DNA from: Candidatus Thorarchaeota archaeon
GTDB lineage: Archaea; Asgardarchaeota; Thorarchaeia; Thorarchaeales; Thorarchaeaceae
Direction of reading: 5' to 3'
DNA length: 64,000 nucleotides
Assembly (NCBI GenBank): GCA_016840385.1
Contig: JAEOSL010000005.1
Span: 1-64,000 of the forward strand
Position numbers and translations under genes: made by a program. The notes under the pieces were generated by a model. That model worked only from the letters and a program-made list of their open reading frames with translations. It ran no database searches and had not been told where the DNA came from. Shown in pieces: positions 7,058-16,353 of the stretch. Position 1 is the first letter of the stretch; every line of letters starts with the position of its first letter.

Positions 7058-9673
7058 TCAATCCTTATTATCCGATTTTTCAATTAGTGCTTCGACCTTA
7101 GAAAGTCGGTCTTTGAGGTCTCTATTCTCTTTTTCAATCTCTTCAACACTTTTCCTGATTGAGTCGATCTCCTGGGATTCCTTCTTCTTGCTCAATGCTC
7201 TGACTGACTCTCTTGCATAGCGAACGATAGTTGATTCAACTTCCCCTTCTGCAATCTTTGAGAGTGCAGGGATTAACGAAGCATCACCATATGCTTTTGC
7301 TGCTATGATGGATGACAATCTTACTCGATACGAGTTATCTCGTAACAACTTCTCAAGGAGGTCTTTAATTTCAGGCCGTTCTTTCTTGTACCTCTTTCCC
7401 AATTTAGCTAAAAGACTTGGAACGGACCTTCGGATAGAATCATCATGCCCGAACTCGATATATTCCTTGATAATATCAATTGCATCTTCTTTCTCAGTGG
7501 CTGCTAAACCTGCAAGATATCCTCTGATTACAATCTCTGTCCAGCTGGAATATGCATCTTTGAGTCCGTTCTTGAGAACTTCTACTGCTCGTTTGTGCTT
7601 TGTTTTTCCCAAAGATGCTGCTGCAGCAGATACTACAAAATATGAATCAGTATCTTTCGCGAGCTTCTCTAGTGCTTCAAAAGCTCTATCATTCTCATAG
7701 AAATCACCAAGTGCTCGAGCAACTGAGGTTCGAGCTCGGGAACTCTCAATTTCTAATCCCTTAAGGAGTTCATCTAGTGCTGATTCGCTTTTTACACTGC
7801 CAATTGCTTTCGCAATTTCAGCTTGAACTCCCCAGAACTTGTCTTTGACCAGAGCTTCACCTAGTGCTTCAAGTGCCGTAGGTGTGACCTTCTTATTCAG
7901 TGCTTGAGCGGCCTTTATCCTCTGCATGATATTTGTCCCGTTGTGAAGTTGATCAATCCACATTGGTTCGGGTTTTATGGTTTCCAAATCCATGAGTACC
8001 GTATAATCGGGGTCGATGACTATCTGCTTGGGTTTCTTTGTTACTGAATAATAGAAACTGTGTATTCGTTCAGACACCTGCATCGTGAATCTAGTTCTAT
8101 CTCCATCGTCTGCCACAAACTCAACCGTCAGTGGAAATCTGAAAACCTTTGGAGTCATCGCATCATCATGTTTCTGAGTTTGCTCAATCTTAACCAGAGC
8201 ATGTCCTGACTTCTCATCATGAGAGCATGTGATTTTGCATTCAGGGTATCCTGCTTTGTATAACCACTGCTCAAAGAACCAACCAAAGTCTTCTCCGGTC
8301 ATCTCTGTGAAAAGAGCTTCAAAGTCGTGAGTATAAGGTGACTTGTGAGCGAAACGGGTCATCCATTCACCTAGGATTTGCCACCAACGATCCTCACCTA
8401 CTAGGTGTTTTAGCATGTAGTATCTCCAAGCAGCTCCTGGATAGAGATGAGCATCGAAAACATCTGTTCCTCGTTCCCACTCGTTTTGAACAATGGATCG
8501 TCTGTATCGATTTTTATCCTCGTTGAAATAGGAGGTTTGTTTTCCGTATTGTTCATAGAGATATTCATCAAATCCCTTATCATGCAGTTTCCACTCATTC
8601 TGCATTTGGGTACCCCAACCTTCGTTGAGCCAACCATGTGACCAGGTTCTGCATGTAACTAGGTCGCCTCCCCACATATGAGAAAGTTCGTGGGCGACCA
8701 ATCCGTCAGATTCGTAGTCCTTGTGCGCTTTTTCATCATGAAGAGTTACATCAGTTTGAGTAGTCGCACTTGTATTCTCCATCCCACCTATCATAAAGTC
8801 AGCAGCAGTGATTTGTGCATACTTTGCCCATGGGAATTTGACACCAAGCTTCTCTTCGAAGAACTTAATCATTTGGGGAGTCTTCCCGAAAGAACGGTAT
8901 ACTGTATCTTTGTCCCATTTTTTATGAGCATAGTAACTAACTTCCAAACCGTCAAGATCTTCTTTGTACTCTACATATTCAGAAGCAGCCATCGTCATCA
9001 AGTACGCTGGAATGGGTAATTCCTGCACCCAGTGAAATGTTTCTGTCCCATCATCATTCTTCGTACGTTCTTTCAGAAAACCGTTACTCATAGCAAAATA
9101 GCCATCAGGAACAGTGAGGATAGTTGTCACAGGAAATTTGTGACTTGGATTATCGTAAACGGGGACCGCATAACGAGCATAATCATCTTGCATTTGAGTC
9201 CAAAAACTTGATTCGATATCTGGAAATTCTGGACACGGATTAGTGAACCAGAAACCTCCCCTAGGTTTCTCAATGGTATAAGTGAAGGTTAATTCCTCAA
9301 CATCACCTTCCATTATTGCTTCCTTGAGAAAAACAGTCATAGACTCCTCTTCTGGTCGGGTATCAAAATCTAACTCTTCATCATTGGAATTTCGTATTCC
9401 GGTGATATTCAATTCAGCAGCATGCAAAAAGATCTTTGATAGCTTGGGAACAATTGATTTGATTTTTAGTTTGGAAATCGCATCGACCTGCTCCTTCTTT
9501 ATATCGAATCTCATATCAATGGTCAGCAACTCGATGTTGTAATGGCGTGTGGGTGTCCATTGGGGTCGTGCTGTTGGAAAAGTAAATGCTTCTCTTTCTG
9601 CAGCATACCTGCTCTCAGATTCGATAAGTTCGCCTTGTAATAATGAATCTAGATAATCGTGAAAATCTGTCAA
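7058..9673 (-). CDS. M1-family zinc aminopeptidase with C-terminal HEAT-like repeats
   Basis: An 871-residue cytoplasmic metallo-aminopeptidase. The substrate-anchoring exopeptidase motif GGMEN is at 296-300; the zinc site HELSH is at 328-332 with the third ligand Glu351 (NEGW) 18 residues after the second His. The catalytic domain is followed from about residue 560 by alpha-helical HEAT-like repeats (for example SALDELLKGLEIESSRARTS and AVEVLKNGLKDAY) and a short coiled coil at the C-terminus. The repeats place it nearer to TATA-factor TAF2-like and cold-active M1 enzymes than to compact archaeal tricorn factors. No signal peptide. Confidence 0.92.
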   Translation of the reverse strand: MTDFHDYLDSLLQGELIESESRYAAEREAFTFPTARPQWTPTRHYNIELLTIDMRFDIKKEQVDAISKLKIKSIVPKLSKIFLHAAELNITGIRNSNDEELDFDTRPEEESMTVFLKEAIMEGDVEELTFTYTIEKPRGGFWFTNPCPEFPDIESSFWTQMQDDYARYAVPVYDNPSHKFPVTTILTVPDGYFAMSNGFLKERTKNDDGTETFHWVQELPIPAYLMTMAASEYVEYKEDLDGLEVSYYAHKKWDKDTVYRSFGKTPQMIKFFEEKLGVKFPWAKYAQITAADFMIGGMENTSATTQTDVTLHDEKAHKDYESDGLVAHELSHMWGGDLVTCRTWSHGWLNEGWGTQMQNEWKLHDKGFDEYLYEQYGKQTSYFNEDKNRYRRSIVQNEWERGTDVFDAHLYPGAAWRYYMLKHLVGEDRWWQILGEWMTRFAHKSPYTHDFEALFTEMTGEDFGWFFEQWLYKAGYPECKITCSHDEKSGHALVKIEQTQKHDDAMTPKVFRFPLTVEFVADDGDRTRFTMQVSERIHSFYYSVTKKPKQIVIDPDYTVLMDLETIKPEPMWIDQLHNGTNIMQRIKAAQALNKKVTPTALEALGEALVKDKFWGVQAEIAKAIGSVKSESALDELLKGLEIESSRARTSVARALGDFYENDRAFEALEKLAKDTDSYFVVSAAAASLGKTKHKRAVEVLKNGLKDAYSSWTEIVIRGYLAGLAATEKEDAIDIIKEYIEFGHDDSIRRSVPSLLAKLGKRYKKERPEIKDLLEKLLRDNSYRVRLSSIIAAKAYGDASLIPALSKIAEGEVESTIVRYARESVRALSKKKESQEIDSIRKSVEEIEKENRDLKDRLSKVEALIEKSDNKD

Positions 9674-9781
9674 TTAATGTCCTCCAAAATATACTGGGGA
9701 TTTACGAGTTTTGAAGGCAAAGTTGTTGAATAACCTTTGCGAAATAGCAACTATTGACTTTCATCAGAATATTCAATCGAA

Positions 9782-10654
9782 TTATTTCTTTTTCTTATCT
9801 ACTCGCTTCTGTAATTCTGTCCGAAGATGTTTTGAATCCTCTCTTACTGCAATTTCTACATCCCCATCTACCTTAGTTTGAATGATGGGTTTGAGCTCAA
9901 GATCAATCTCATAACCGATAGCATTTCTTTCTAGCTTGTGGGCAACTTTCATGGTTGTGCCTGAACCTAGGAACGGGTCCAGAACAGTTTCTCCGTGATA
10001 CGAGAATAATGTGATGAGCCTATATGCAATTTCATCAGGAAATGCGGCAATGCCTTTCTCCAATCGACCATTTACTGGTAAGACATTAGTGATGTTCCAT
10101 ACACTAAGATACCATTTTTTCTTCTGATACTCTTCTATGCTGATTTTGGATTTCTCTCTGACATCTTGAGATATTGACTTGTAATCAAATTCACCATTCT
10201 GAAATAATAGAATTGACTCTTGTAGATTATCTGGATAGAAATACATGGGATAGGGATGTTGTATGAGTACTCCACTTCTTCGACTGATTCTGATGTATCC
10301 CTCTGGTTTGACCCAAACAATTCTCTCTCTGTATTTGAAACCCGCTTCGACAAAAATTCTTGTAATGTCAGCGACCACTGGATACTTTCTCTTGTCGATC
10401 AGAGTGTCATCAATAACAAATGCTGCAATTCTCCCCTCTTGAAGAACACGTTTCAATTCTCTTGCTACATCTCTAAGTAGGTCCAAGTAAATCTCATAGC
10501 TTTCAAACAGACCCGGATAGTCGAATGGCGCGTTGTAATACGGGGGTGAAGTCACAACAAGATGAACACTATCATCTGCAACTTCTTTCATGTCACTGCA
10601 GTTTCCGAAAATCACCTTGTTTAGAGTCGAATTTTCCTCTTTCTTTTCTGTCAT
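9782..10654 (-). CDS. site-specific DNA methyltransferase, beta class (SPPY)
   Basis: DNA methyltransferase in which the catalytic motif TSPPYYN (residues about 35-41) precedes the SAM-binding motif DPFLGSGTT (about residue 230), the order of beta-class enzymes. SPPY is typical of N4-cytosine methyltransferases, although some adenine enzymes share it. The start proposed is the Met of MTEKKEEN; the longest reading starts at 10750 but its extra residues fall in the promoter-like region. No restriction gene is adjacent, so this is an orphan methyltransferase. It sits just upstream of, and divergent from, the rRNA locus. Confidence 0.88.
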   Translation of the reverse strand: MTEKKEENSTLNKVIFGNCSDMKEVADDSVHLVVTSPPYYNAPFDYPGLFESYEIYLDLLRDVARELKRVLQEGRIAAFVIDDTLIDKRKYPVVADITRIFVEAGFKYRERIVWVKPEGYIRISRRSGVLIQHPYPMYFYPDNLQESILLFQNGEFDYKSISQDVREKSKISIEEYQKKKWYLSVWNITNVLPVNGRLEKGIAAFPDEIAYRLITLFSYHGETVLDPFLGSGTTMKVAHKLERNAIGYEIDLELKPIIQTKVDGDVEIAVREDSKHLRTELQKRVDKKKK

Positions 10655-10770
10655 GACTGGAGCTCTTACATGTACGGGGATATATGAATTATAGCGTTTG
10701 AAAAAGGCGGTTTTAGAGCCTAACGTAGCACTTATTACATAAAAGGCCAATTAGATATATTGTACCCCTT

Positions 10771-10785
10771 CGAAAAGGTTTTTAA
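10771..10785 (+). promoter_or_regulatory. archaeal promoter (BRE plus TATA) for the rRNA leader
   Basis: The purine-rich BRE-like CGAAAAG is followed directly by a TATA-like GTTTTTAACC. Transcription would start about 25 bases downstream, near 10808, ahead of the structured leader RNA and 16S rRNA. It is the strongest promoter-like sequence visible in the window. Confidence 0.6.
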
Positions 10786-10796
10786 CCGACTTCATA

Positions 10797-10998
10797 GGGG
10801 AAACATTACTTCGCATCCTAACGGTGTCAGGCTGGATGCTGTAGGCAATAGCCTAGCGATGATAGCCCGTGATTTCCAGATGCGAGGACAAAATGCGGAC
10901 GTGAGATAGACTGGAGCTAAGTTCCAGAATACCCTCGTGTCTAAGATATGCTTAACAGTGTGCAGGTGCATTTGGGTAAGAACACTCCTTCTATCCCC
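10797..10998 (+). ncRNA. structured leader or independent ncRNA upstream of 16S
   Basis: About 200 nt closed by GGGGA (10797) pairing with TCCCC (10994). Inside are a helix CTTCGCATC/GATGCGAGG, a nested hairpin TAGGC-AATA-GCCTA, a helix GACGTGAG/CTCGTGTC enclosing CTGGA/TCCAG, and AGTGT/ACACT. The gene has its own promoter (10771) and a second TATA-like box follows it (11022), so it may be an independent RNA rather than only a 16S leader. Conserved motifs of RNase P RNA, SRP RNA and 5S rRNA were not seen. Identity unknown. Confidence 0.5.
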
Positions 10999-11021
10999 GT
11001 TTGTCGCCTGTACTTCACAAG

Positions 11022-11027
11022 TTTATA
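11022..11027 (+). promoter_or_regulatory. possible second promoter for 16S rRNA
   Basis: A TATA-like TTTATA in the context AAGTTTATACAAATC, about 90 bases before the mature 16S start. It could drive 16S separately from the upstream structured RNA. Support is sequence resemblance only. Confidence 0.3.
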
Positions 11028-11112
11028 CAAATCATCGTGTGCTTTAGAAAGTTATACACAGGAACTGCGCAACTACTCCAGTTCGACCTTGCCGGTCGTG
11101 TATGATTAGATC

Positions 11113-12645
<1,533 letters not shown>

Positions 12646-12650
12646 ATGTT

Positions 12651-12704
12651 TTCTATCTCATAGAGGTAGAAGCAGCTTGTCTTACAATCCTTCGGGATTG
12701 CAAG
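12651..12704 (+). other. 16S trailer hairpins
   Basis: Two hairpins follow the 16S 3' end: TTCTATCTC/GAGGTAGAA with a 3-nt loop (12651-12671), and CTTACAATCC-TTCG-GGATTGCAAG with a UUCG tetraloop and one mismatch (12681-12704). They probably act in pre-rRNA processing or 3' end formation. Confidence 0.5.
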
Positions 12705-12718
12705 CGAGGTACGGGCCT

Positions 12719-12790
12719 CGACGGGGTCAAGGTTACCAGGGAAACTTTCCCAGTACCTGTATATTGTTGAGCCACCCTTTTCTTTTTGCA
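12719..12790 (+). repeat. intergenic direct repeat, copy A
   Basis: Carries the core of the dispersed repeat: GACGGGGTCAAGG, the inverted CCAGGGAAACTTTCCCAG, CCTGTATATTGTTGAGCC and the pyrimidine-rich CCACCCTTTTCTTTTTGCA. The left part seen in other copies (CTCAGATGGACTTGG) is absent and replaced by the 16S trailer. About 25 further bases after the T-rich end (…AAATGAGTTGAG) are shared with copy F. Confidence 0.85.
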
Positions 12791-12817
12791 GTGTTTTATC
12801 AAAATGAGTTGAGCCTA

Positions 12818-12943
12818 TCATAGGACCTGTCGTCGTTTTGATCGTGAGATATCTTTCAGAAGCCTCTTCATATCGTCAAGTGCTTCCTCAAAATCTACAA
12901 TCCTCTCTTTGGGGTCGTCGGTACCTTCGAAGTATTCACTCAC
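12818..12943 (-). CDS. possible 41-residue charged protein
   Basis: An in-frame GTG start opens a short reading frame with alternating acidic and basic residues (SEYFEGTDDPKERIVDFEEA, then DDMKRLLKDISRSKRRQ). It could be a small antitoxin-like helix or the remnant of a larger gene; an in-frame stop lies 12 codons upstream of the GTG. Low support because of length. It occupies the gap between the rRNA trailer and the OLD-type gene. Confidence 0.3.
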   Translation of the reverse strand: MSEYFEGTDDPKERIVDFEEALDDMKRLLKDISRSKRRQVL

Positions 12944-13071
12944 AAAGTCAATTGTTTCTTCTTTGAAAGATTACCCCATCATATTTATCATTGTAATTGG
13001 AAATAAATATGTGCATATATCCAGTTATCTAGAACGTCACTCGTTAGATTATAGCATACTCGATATATAGA

Positions 13072-13079
13072 GTAAGATG
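13072..13079 (+). promoter_or_regulatory. TATA-like promoter for the OLD-type gene
   Basis: GATATATA lies about 45-50 bases before the ATG of the OLD-type gene, in an AT-rich gap. A start of transcription near 13105 would give a very short leader. Resemblance only. Confidence 0.35.
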
Positions 13080-13122
13080 GTGTCTATCTTTAGATGACCG
13101 ACTTATGTGGTAGGAATTGCAA

Positions 13123-14910
13123 ATGAGAATAACACGTATAAGAATTGAAAATTTTGGGCCGTTTGAAAGATTGGAAGAAATCAAAGTGGGAAATCTAGCA
13201 ACCTTCATTGGAAAGAATGATGTAGGAAAATCACACATTCTGAAAGCGTTAGACATCTACTTTGAAAACTCAAAGATTAGTGAATCAAATGTGTGTTTAA
13301 CAACTGATGAAAATGTTGATACAATTATTGAGGTTGCTTTCGATGAAATTCCTGAAAATATCCAACTAGAAGAGAATATTTCCTCGTGTTTTCAAGAAGA
13401 GAAACTAGTTGATGAAAATGGTCTGTTAAGAATCAAGAAGGTTTACCCTCGAAGCAATCTAGGAAAACCTCAGACAATTCTTGTGACTCATGATTTTGAA
13501 GAAGACATCTATTCTGGGCTACCAGTCCTAAAGGAACCGGAATTGAACAAGAGATGCACTAGTTTGGGAATAGATGTAAGTAGATCCGGTGCTGGAATTA
13601 CAAACAAAAGCAAACGAGATGCACTCAGAAATACTGCAGAAACAAACAGCATACCCATCGTCACTAGGGATTTACAGCTTGGTTCAGATAATGTTCATAA
13701 ATTGATCAAGCAAAATTTTCCGGATTATATCCTTTTCAAGAGTGATACTCCCCTTGGAATTGGTCAGAGCATTGTTCAAAGTAGGTTTAAGCCATTTGTA
13801 CAATCTGTTTTCGAAATTGAAGAACTAATTGAAAAAACAGAGGATTTAGAAATCAAGATGCAAGAATCGCTACAAACGGAAGTAGATAAGATTCATGAAA
13901 GATTAAGAAGACATACTGATGCTTTTACACAACTTTCAGCTAAACCTGTTTTTGAATGGAATAAAGCCGTTAGTATGGACATAACAGGAAGAGACACCCA
14001 TGGAACTGAGATACCACTTGAGGCAAGAGGAAGTGGGTTACAACGTTTGGTAATGGTCAGTTATTTTGAATACAAGGCAGAAGAAGAGATTGAAGGTGAT
14101 AGGGATATTGTATATGCAATTGAAGAACCTGAGAACTGCCTTCATCCTGGATTGCAACGTGAATTAATGCAGTCATTTAGCGCTTTGGTTGATGAAGGAT
14201 ATCAGATTCTTATTACATCCCATTCACCTGTTTTTGCAGGAATCTCTCCAATTGAAGATTTAACATTGATTAGAAGAGAGCTTGGACGTGCATCATCCAC
14301 TCAAGGGCCTCAGTTATCATTAGATGATGTAGCATTTGAACTAGGTGTTGGACCATCAGATCAGCTTTTTGGATTTGATGGCATCATCTTTGTCGAGGGT
14401 CCTGATGATGAAACATTCTTCAGAACAGTAGCAGCTAAATTGAAAGCTGCTGGTGAATTATCCAGTGATTTTGATGACGTGAATCTTGGGTTTGTTATCA
14501 CTGGAGGGAGTAATCTAAAACATTGGGTTGACCGAAAAGTGATACGTCAGTTGACTAGATCCTTTTGCGTTATAATCGATAGTGATAGATCCAGTGTTAC
14601 TGATCCAATTCCTGCTAATATATTACAACTGCAAAGTGAATGTCAGCAAGATGGTGGAAAATTCATTATTCTACGTAAACGAGCGATTGAAAATTACATT
14701 CACTCTGATGCATTGACTAGAAGAGGAATCACTTTCACTCCCTACGATGCTTTTACACATATGAAGAACCACATAGGAAGGAAGGACGTCTGGAAGACAG
14801 TTGTTGAGATGACAGCTCAAGAGATTCTTGAGATGGATGAGTATACTGATAATGGTCAGGCTCACCACGAGCTAAAGGAAATCATTGACGAAGTCATGAC
14901 AATCATATAG
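13123..14910 (+). CDS. OLD-family ATPase/TOPRIM nuclease
   Basis: A 595-residue overcoming-lysogenization-defect-type protein. An SMC-like ATPase head (Walker A GKNDVGKS at about 30-37; signature-like RGSGLQRL near 304; Walker B YAIEEPENCLHPG near 333; switch His in ITSHSPVF) is followed by a TOPRIM nuclease (FVEGPDDETFF near 425, IIDSDRS near 487) and the RAIENYI element common in OLD proteins. Related proteins include Gabija GajA and stand-alone OLD nucleases used in phage defence. The Met two residues upstream (13117) is an alternative start. Its downstream neighbours are a 69-residue protein and a nuclease-TOPRIM protein, probably one operon; no UvrD-like GajB is present. Confidence 0.88.
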   Translation: MRITRIRIENFGPFERLEEIKVGNLATFIGKNDVGKSHILKALDIYFENSKISESNVCLTTDENVDTIIEVAFDEIPENIQLEENISSCFQEEKLVDENGLLRIKKVYPRSNLGKPQTILVTHDFEEDIYSGLPVLKEPELNKRCTSLGIDVSRSGAGITNKSKRDALRNTAETNSIPIVTRDLQLGSDNVHKLIKQNFPDYILFKSDTPLGIGQSIVQSRFKPFVQSVFEIEELIEKTEDLEIKMQESLQTEVDKIHERLRRHTDAFTQLSAKPVFEWNKAVSMDITGRDTHGTEIPLEARGSGLQRLVMVSYFEYKAEEEIEGDRDIVYAIEEPENCLHPGLQRELMQSFSALVDEGYQILITSHSPVFAGISPIEDLTLIRRELGRASSTQGPQLSLDDVAFELGVGPSDQLFGFDGIIFVEGPDDETFFRTVAAKLKAAGELSSDFDDVNLGFVITGGSNLKHWVDRKVIRQLTRSFCVIIDSDRSSVTDPIPANILQLQSECQQDGGKFIILRKRAIENYIHSDALTRRGITFTPYDAFTHMKNHIGRKDVWKTVVEMTAQEILEMDEYTDNGQAHHELKEIIDEVMTII

Positions 14911-14931
14911 AATCTTATGGAGTTTTGAATA

Positions 14932-15141
14932 ATGATACTAGATAGGACGTCACCTCACAAAGAAATTAAGCTGTCCAAGTATTCAGACAATCTTGTTGAA
15001 TTATCAAAATTGAGTGATTCTGATTGCAATTATGATAGTTACCTAGATAATTATTCATTTACTGGAGTACTTGAATTGCTAGATCGTATATTCGGATTGG
15101 TTGTCATTGCAGGAAAGATTAGAATATTGCTAAAGGATTGA
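14932..15141 (+). CDS. small protein between two TOPRIM genes
   Basis: A 69-residue acidic protein (ATG start) with no recognised family. The middle is rich in Ser, Asp and Tyr (KLSDSDCNYDSYLDNYSF) and the C-terminus is hydrophobic and basic (LVVIAGKIRILLKD). It lies 21 bases after the OLD-type gene and 8 bases before the next start, so it is probably the second gene of a three-gene operon. It might be a regulator or adaptor of the two TOPRIM proteins, but nothing in the sequence proves that. Confidence 0.55.
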   Translation: MILDRTSPHKEIKLSKYSDNLVELSKLSDSDCNYDSYLDNYSFTGVLELLDRIFGLVVIAGKIRILLKD

Positions 15142-15149
15142 TAGTATCA

Positions 15150-16115
15150 ATGAGTCTTAGAGATGAATTTGAAAGACAGGTAGAGAATCCATGCTTGAGT
15201 GAACAACAAAGAGGAATTCAATTAGAGAAATTTATCGGTAAAATCTGTATGAACGAAGGACATCTCTACAGAAAACCATATCGTCCAAAAGGTGAACAAG
15301 TTGATGGTGCTGTACAAGTATTAGGAAAAACTTACCTTTTGGAAATCAAATATCAAAACAGACCAATTCCGGCATCTAAAGTATACGAATTTCGAGGGAA
15401 AATCGAAGGAAAACTAAGTGGAACTTTGGGGATATTTTGGTCCATGTCAGGATACTCTGAAGATTGTCTTCAAGCAGTTAGAATTGGTAAAGATTTGAAT
15501 GTAATATTGTTTGATAGATCTGATTTAGATGCAATTCTTGATGAGGAAATTAAATTCAACGAATTACTGCAGGAAAAAGTTTGGATTGCTACTACGTCAG
15601 GAGTCGTATATTATCCTTCTAGTCAAAGAGGTGACTTAAGAGAAACTGATGGTCCAAAATTCATTTTCCTAGTTGAAGGAGAAACAGATTCGTTGATAGT
15701 TTTTGATTTATTAAAATCCCAATTTCCAAATCTCAATCCTGATAATTACAATATTGTTATTAATCATGGAAAAGCAAACGTTCTGAATGCCATAAATATT
15801 ACCGCAACCAATATTCCCTTTTTTGATACAAGAGGAGTCATTGCAGTAATTGATAAGGATGACCTTTCTACAAATCAATCGAGAGCGTTAAGGAAAAATC
15901 TGTATGATGAATTGGAGTCAATGAACATTAAGGATAGGTTCCATATTGCTATAGCTGATCCGTCAATTGAGGGTTGGCTTCACATGTCTAAACCCTATGA
16001 TATCCAAGAACTCAAAAAGCACCTGGGCAAATTGGACTGGAATACTTTGATTACCTGTGAACCTGAAATCAGTAGTATCGTGTCTTTCATTAGGGATAAA
16101 TTAGAGGAGAGATGA
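15150..16115 (+). CDS. PD-(D/E)xK nuclease fused to a TOPRIM-like domain
   Basis: A 321-residue protein. The N-terminal half has a restriction-endonuclease-like core: QVDG (Asp52), then LLEIKYQ (Glu65, Lys67) and a helix KVYEFRGKIEG, as in Mrr-type enzymes. The C-terminal half carries a TOPRIM-like pattern: FLVEGETDSL near 173 and VIAVIDKDD near 233. The start chosen is ATG at 15150; an in-frame TTG at 15138 overlaps the previous stop. It is the third gene after the OLD-type ATPase. Nuclease plus TOPRIM in one chain beside an OLD protein is not a pairing I can name among described systems. Confidence 0.75.
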   Translation: MSLRDEFERQVENPCLSEQQRGIQLEKFIGKICMNEGHLYRKPYRPKGEQVDGAVQVLGKTYLLEIKYQNRPIPASKVYEFRGKIEGKLSGTLGIFWSMSGYSEDCLQAVRIGKDLNVILFDRSDLDAILDEEIKFNELLQEKVWIATTSGVVYYPSSQRGDLRETDGPKFIFLVEGETDSLIVFDLLKSQFPNLNPDNYNIVINHGKANVLNAINITATNIPFFDTRGVIAVIDKDDLSTNQSRALRKNLYDELESMNIKDRFHIAIADPSIEGWLHMSKPYDIQELKKHLGKLDWNTLITCEPEISSIVSFIRDKLEER

Positions 16116-16130
16116 TCATGTATACGTTGA

Positions 16131-16229
16131 TCCATCTCAGATGGACTTGGGGTATAGACTGACGGGGTCAGGTAAACCAGGGAAACTTTCCCAGTACCTG
16201 TCTTTTGTTGAGCCACCCTTTCATTTTTC
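16131..16229 (+). repeat. intergenic direct repeat, copy B
   Basis: Full-length copy beginning with the hairpin CCATCTCAGATGG, then CTTGGGGTATAGACTGACGGGG, the inverted CCAGGGAAACTTTCCCAG and GTTGAGCCACCCTTTCATTTTTC. It follows the nuclease-TOPRIM gene by 15 bases and ends in a T-rich tract, so it could also terminate transcription. Confidence 0.9.
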
Positions 16230-16353
16230 TTATAGATAATTCATTCTGATTAGTTGTTATTGAATATGATTGCATTAATATATCTTCATTGAAATATTTC
16301 TATTTGCCTAACAAAATCGTTTGGAGGTTTGGGGATTTTTGAAAAATGAAGAT

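Noticed and set aside
10655..10750. The extra 32 N-terminal residues of the DNA methyltransferase.
   Set aside because: They read into AT-rich promoter-like sequence and the domain begins properly at MTEKKEEN.
10797..10998. The structured RNA as RNase P or SRP RNA.
   Set aside because: Neither the RNase P motifs (GAGGAAAGTC, ACAGAA) nor the SRP S-domain tetraloop region could be found by eye.
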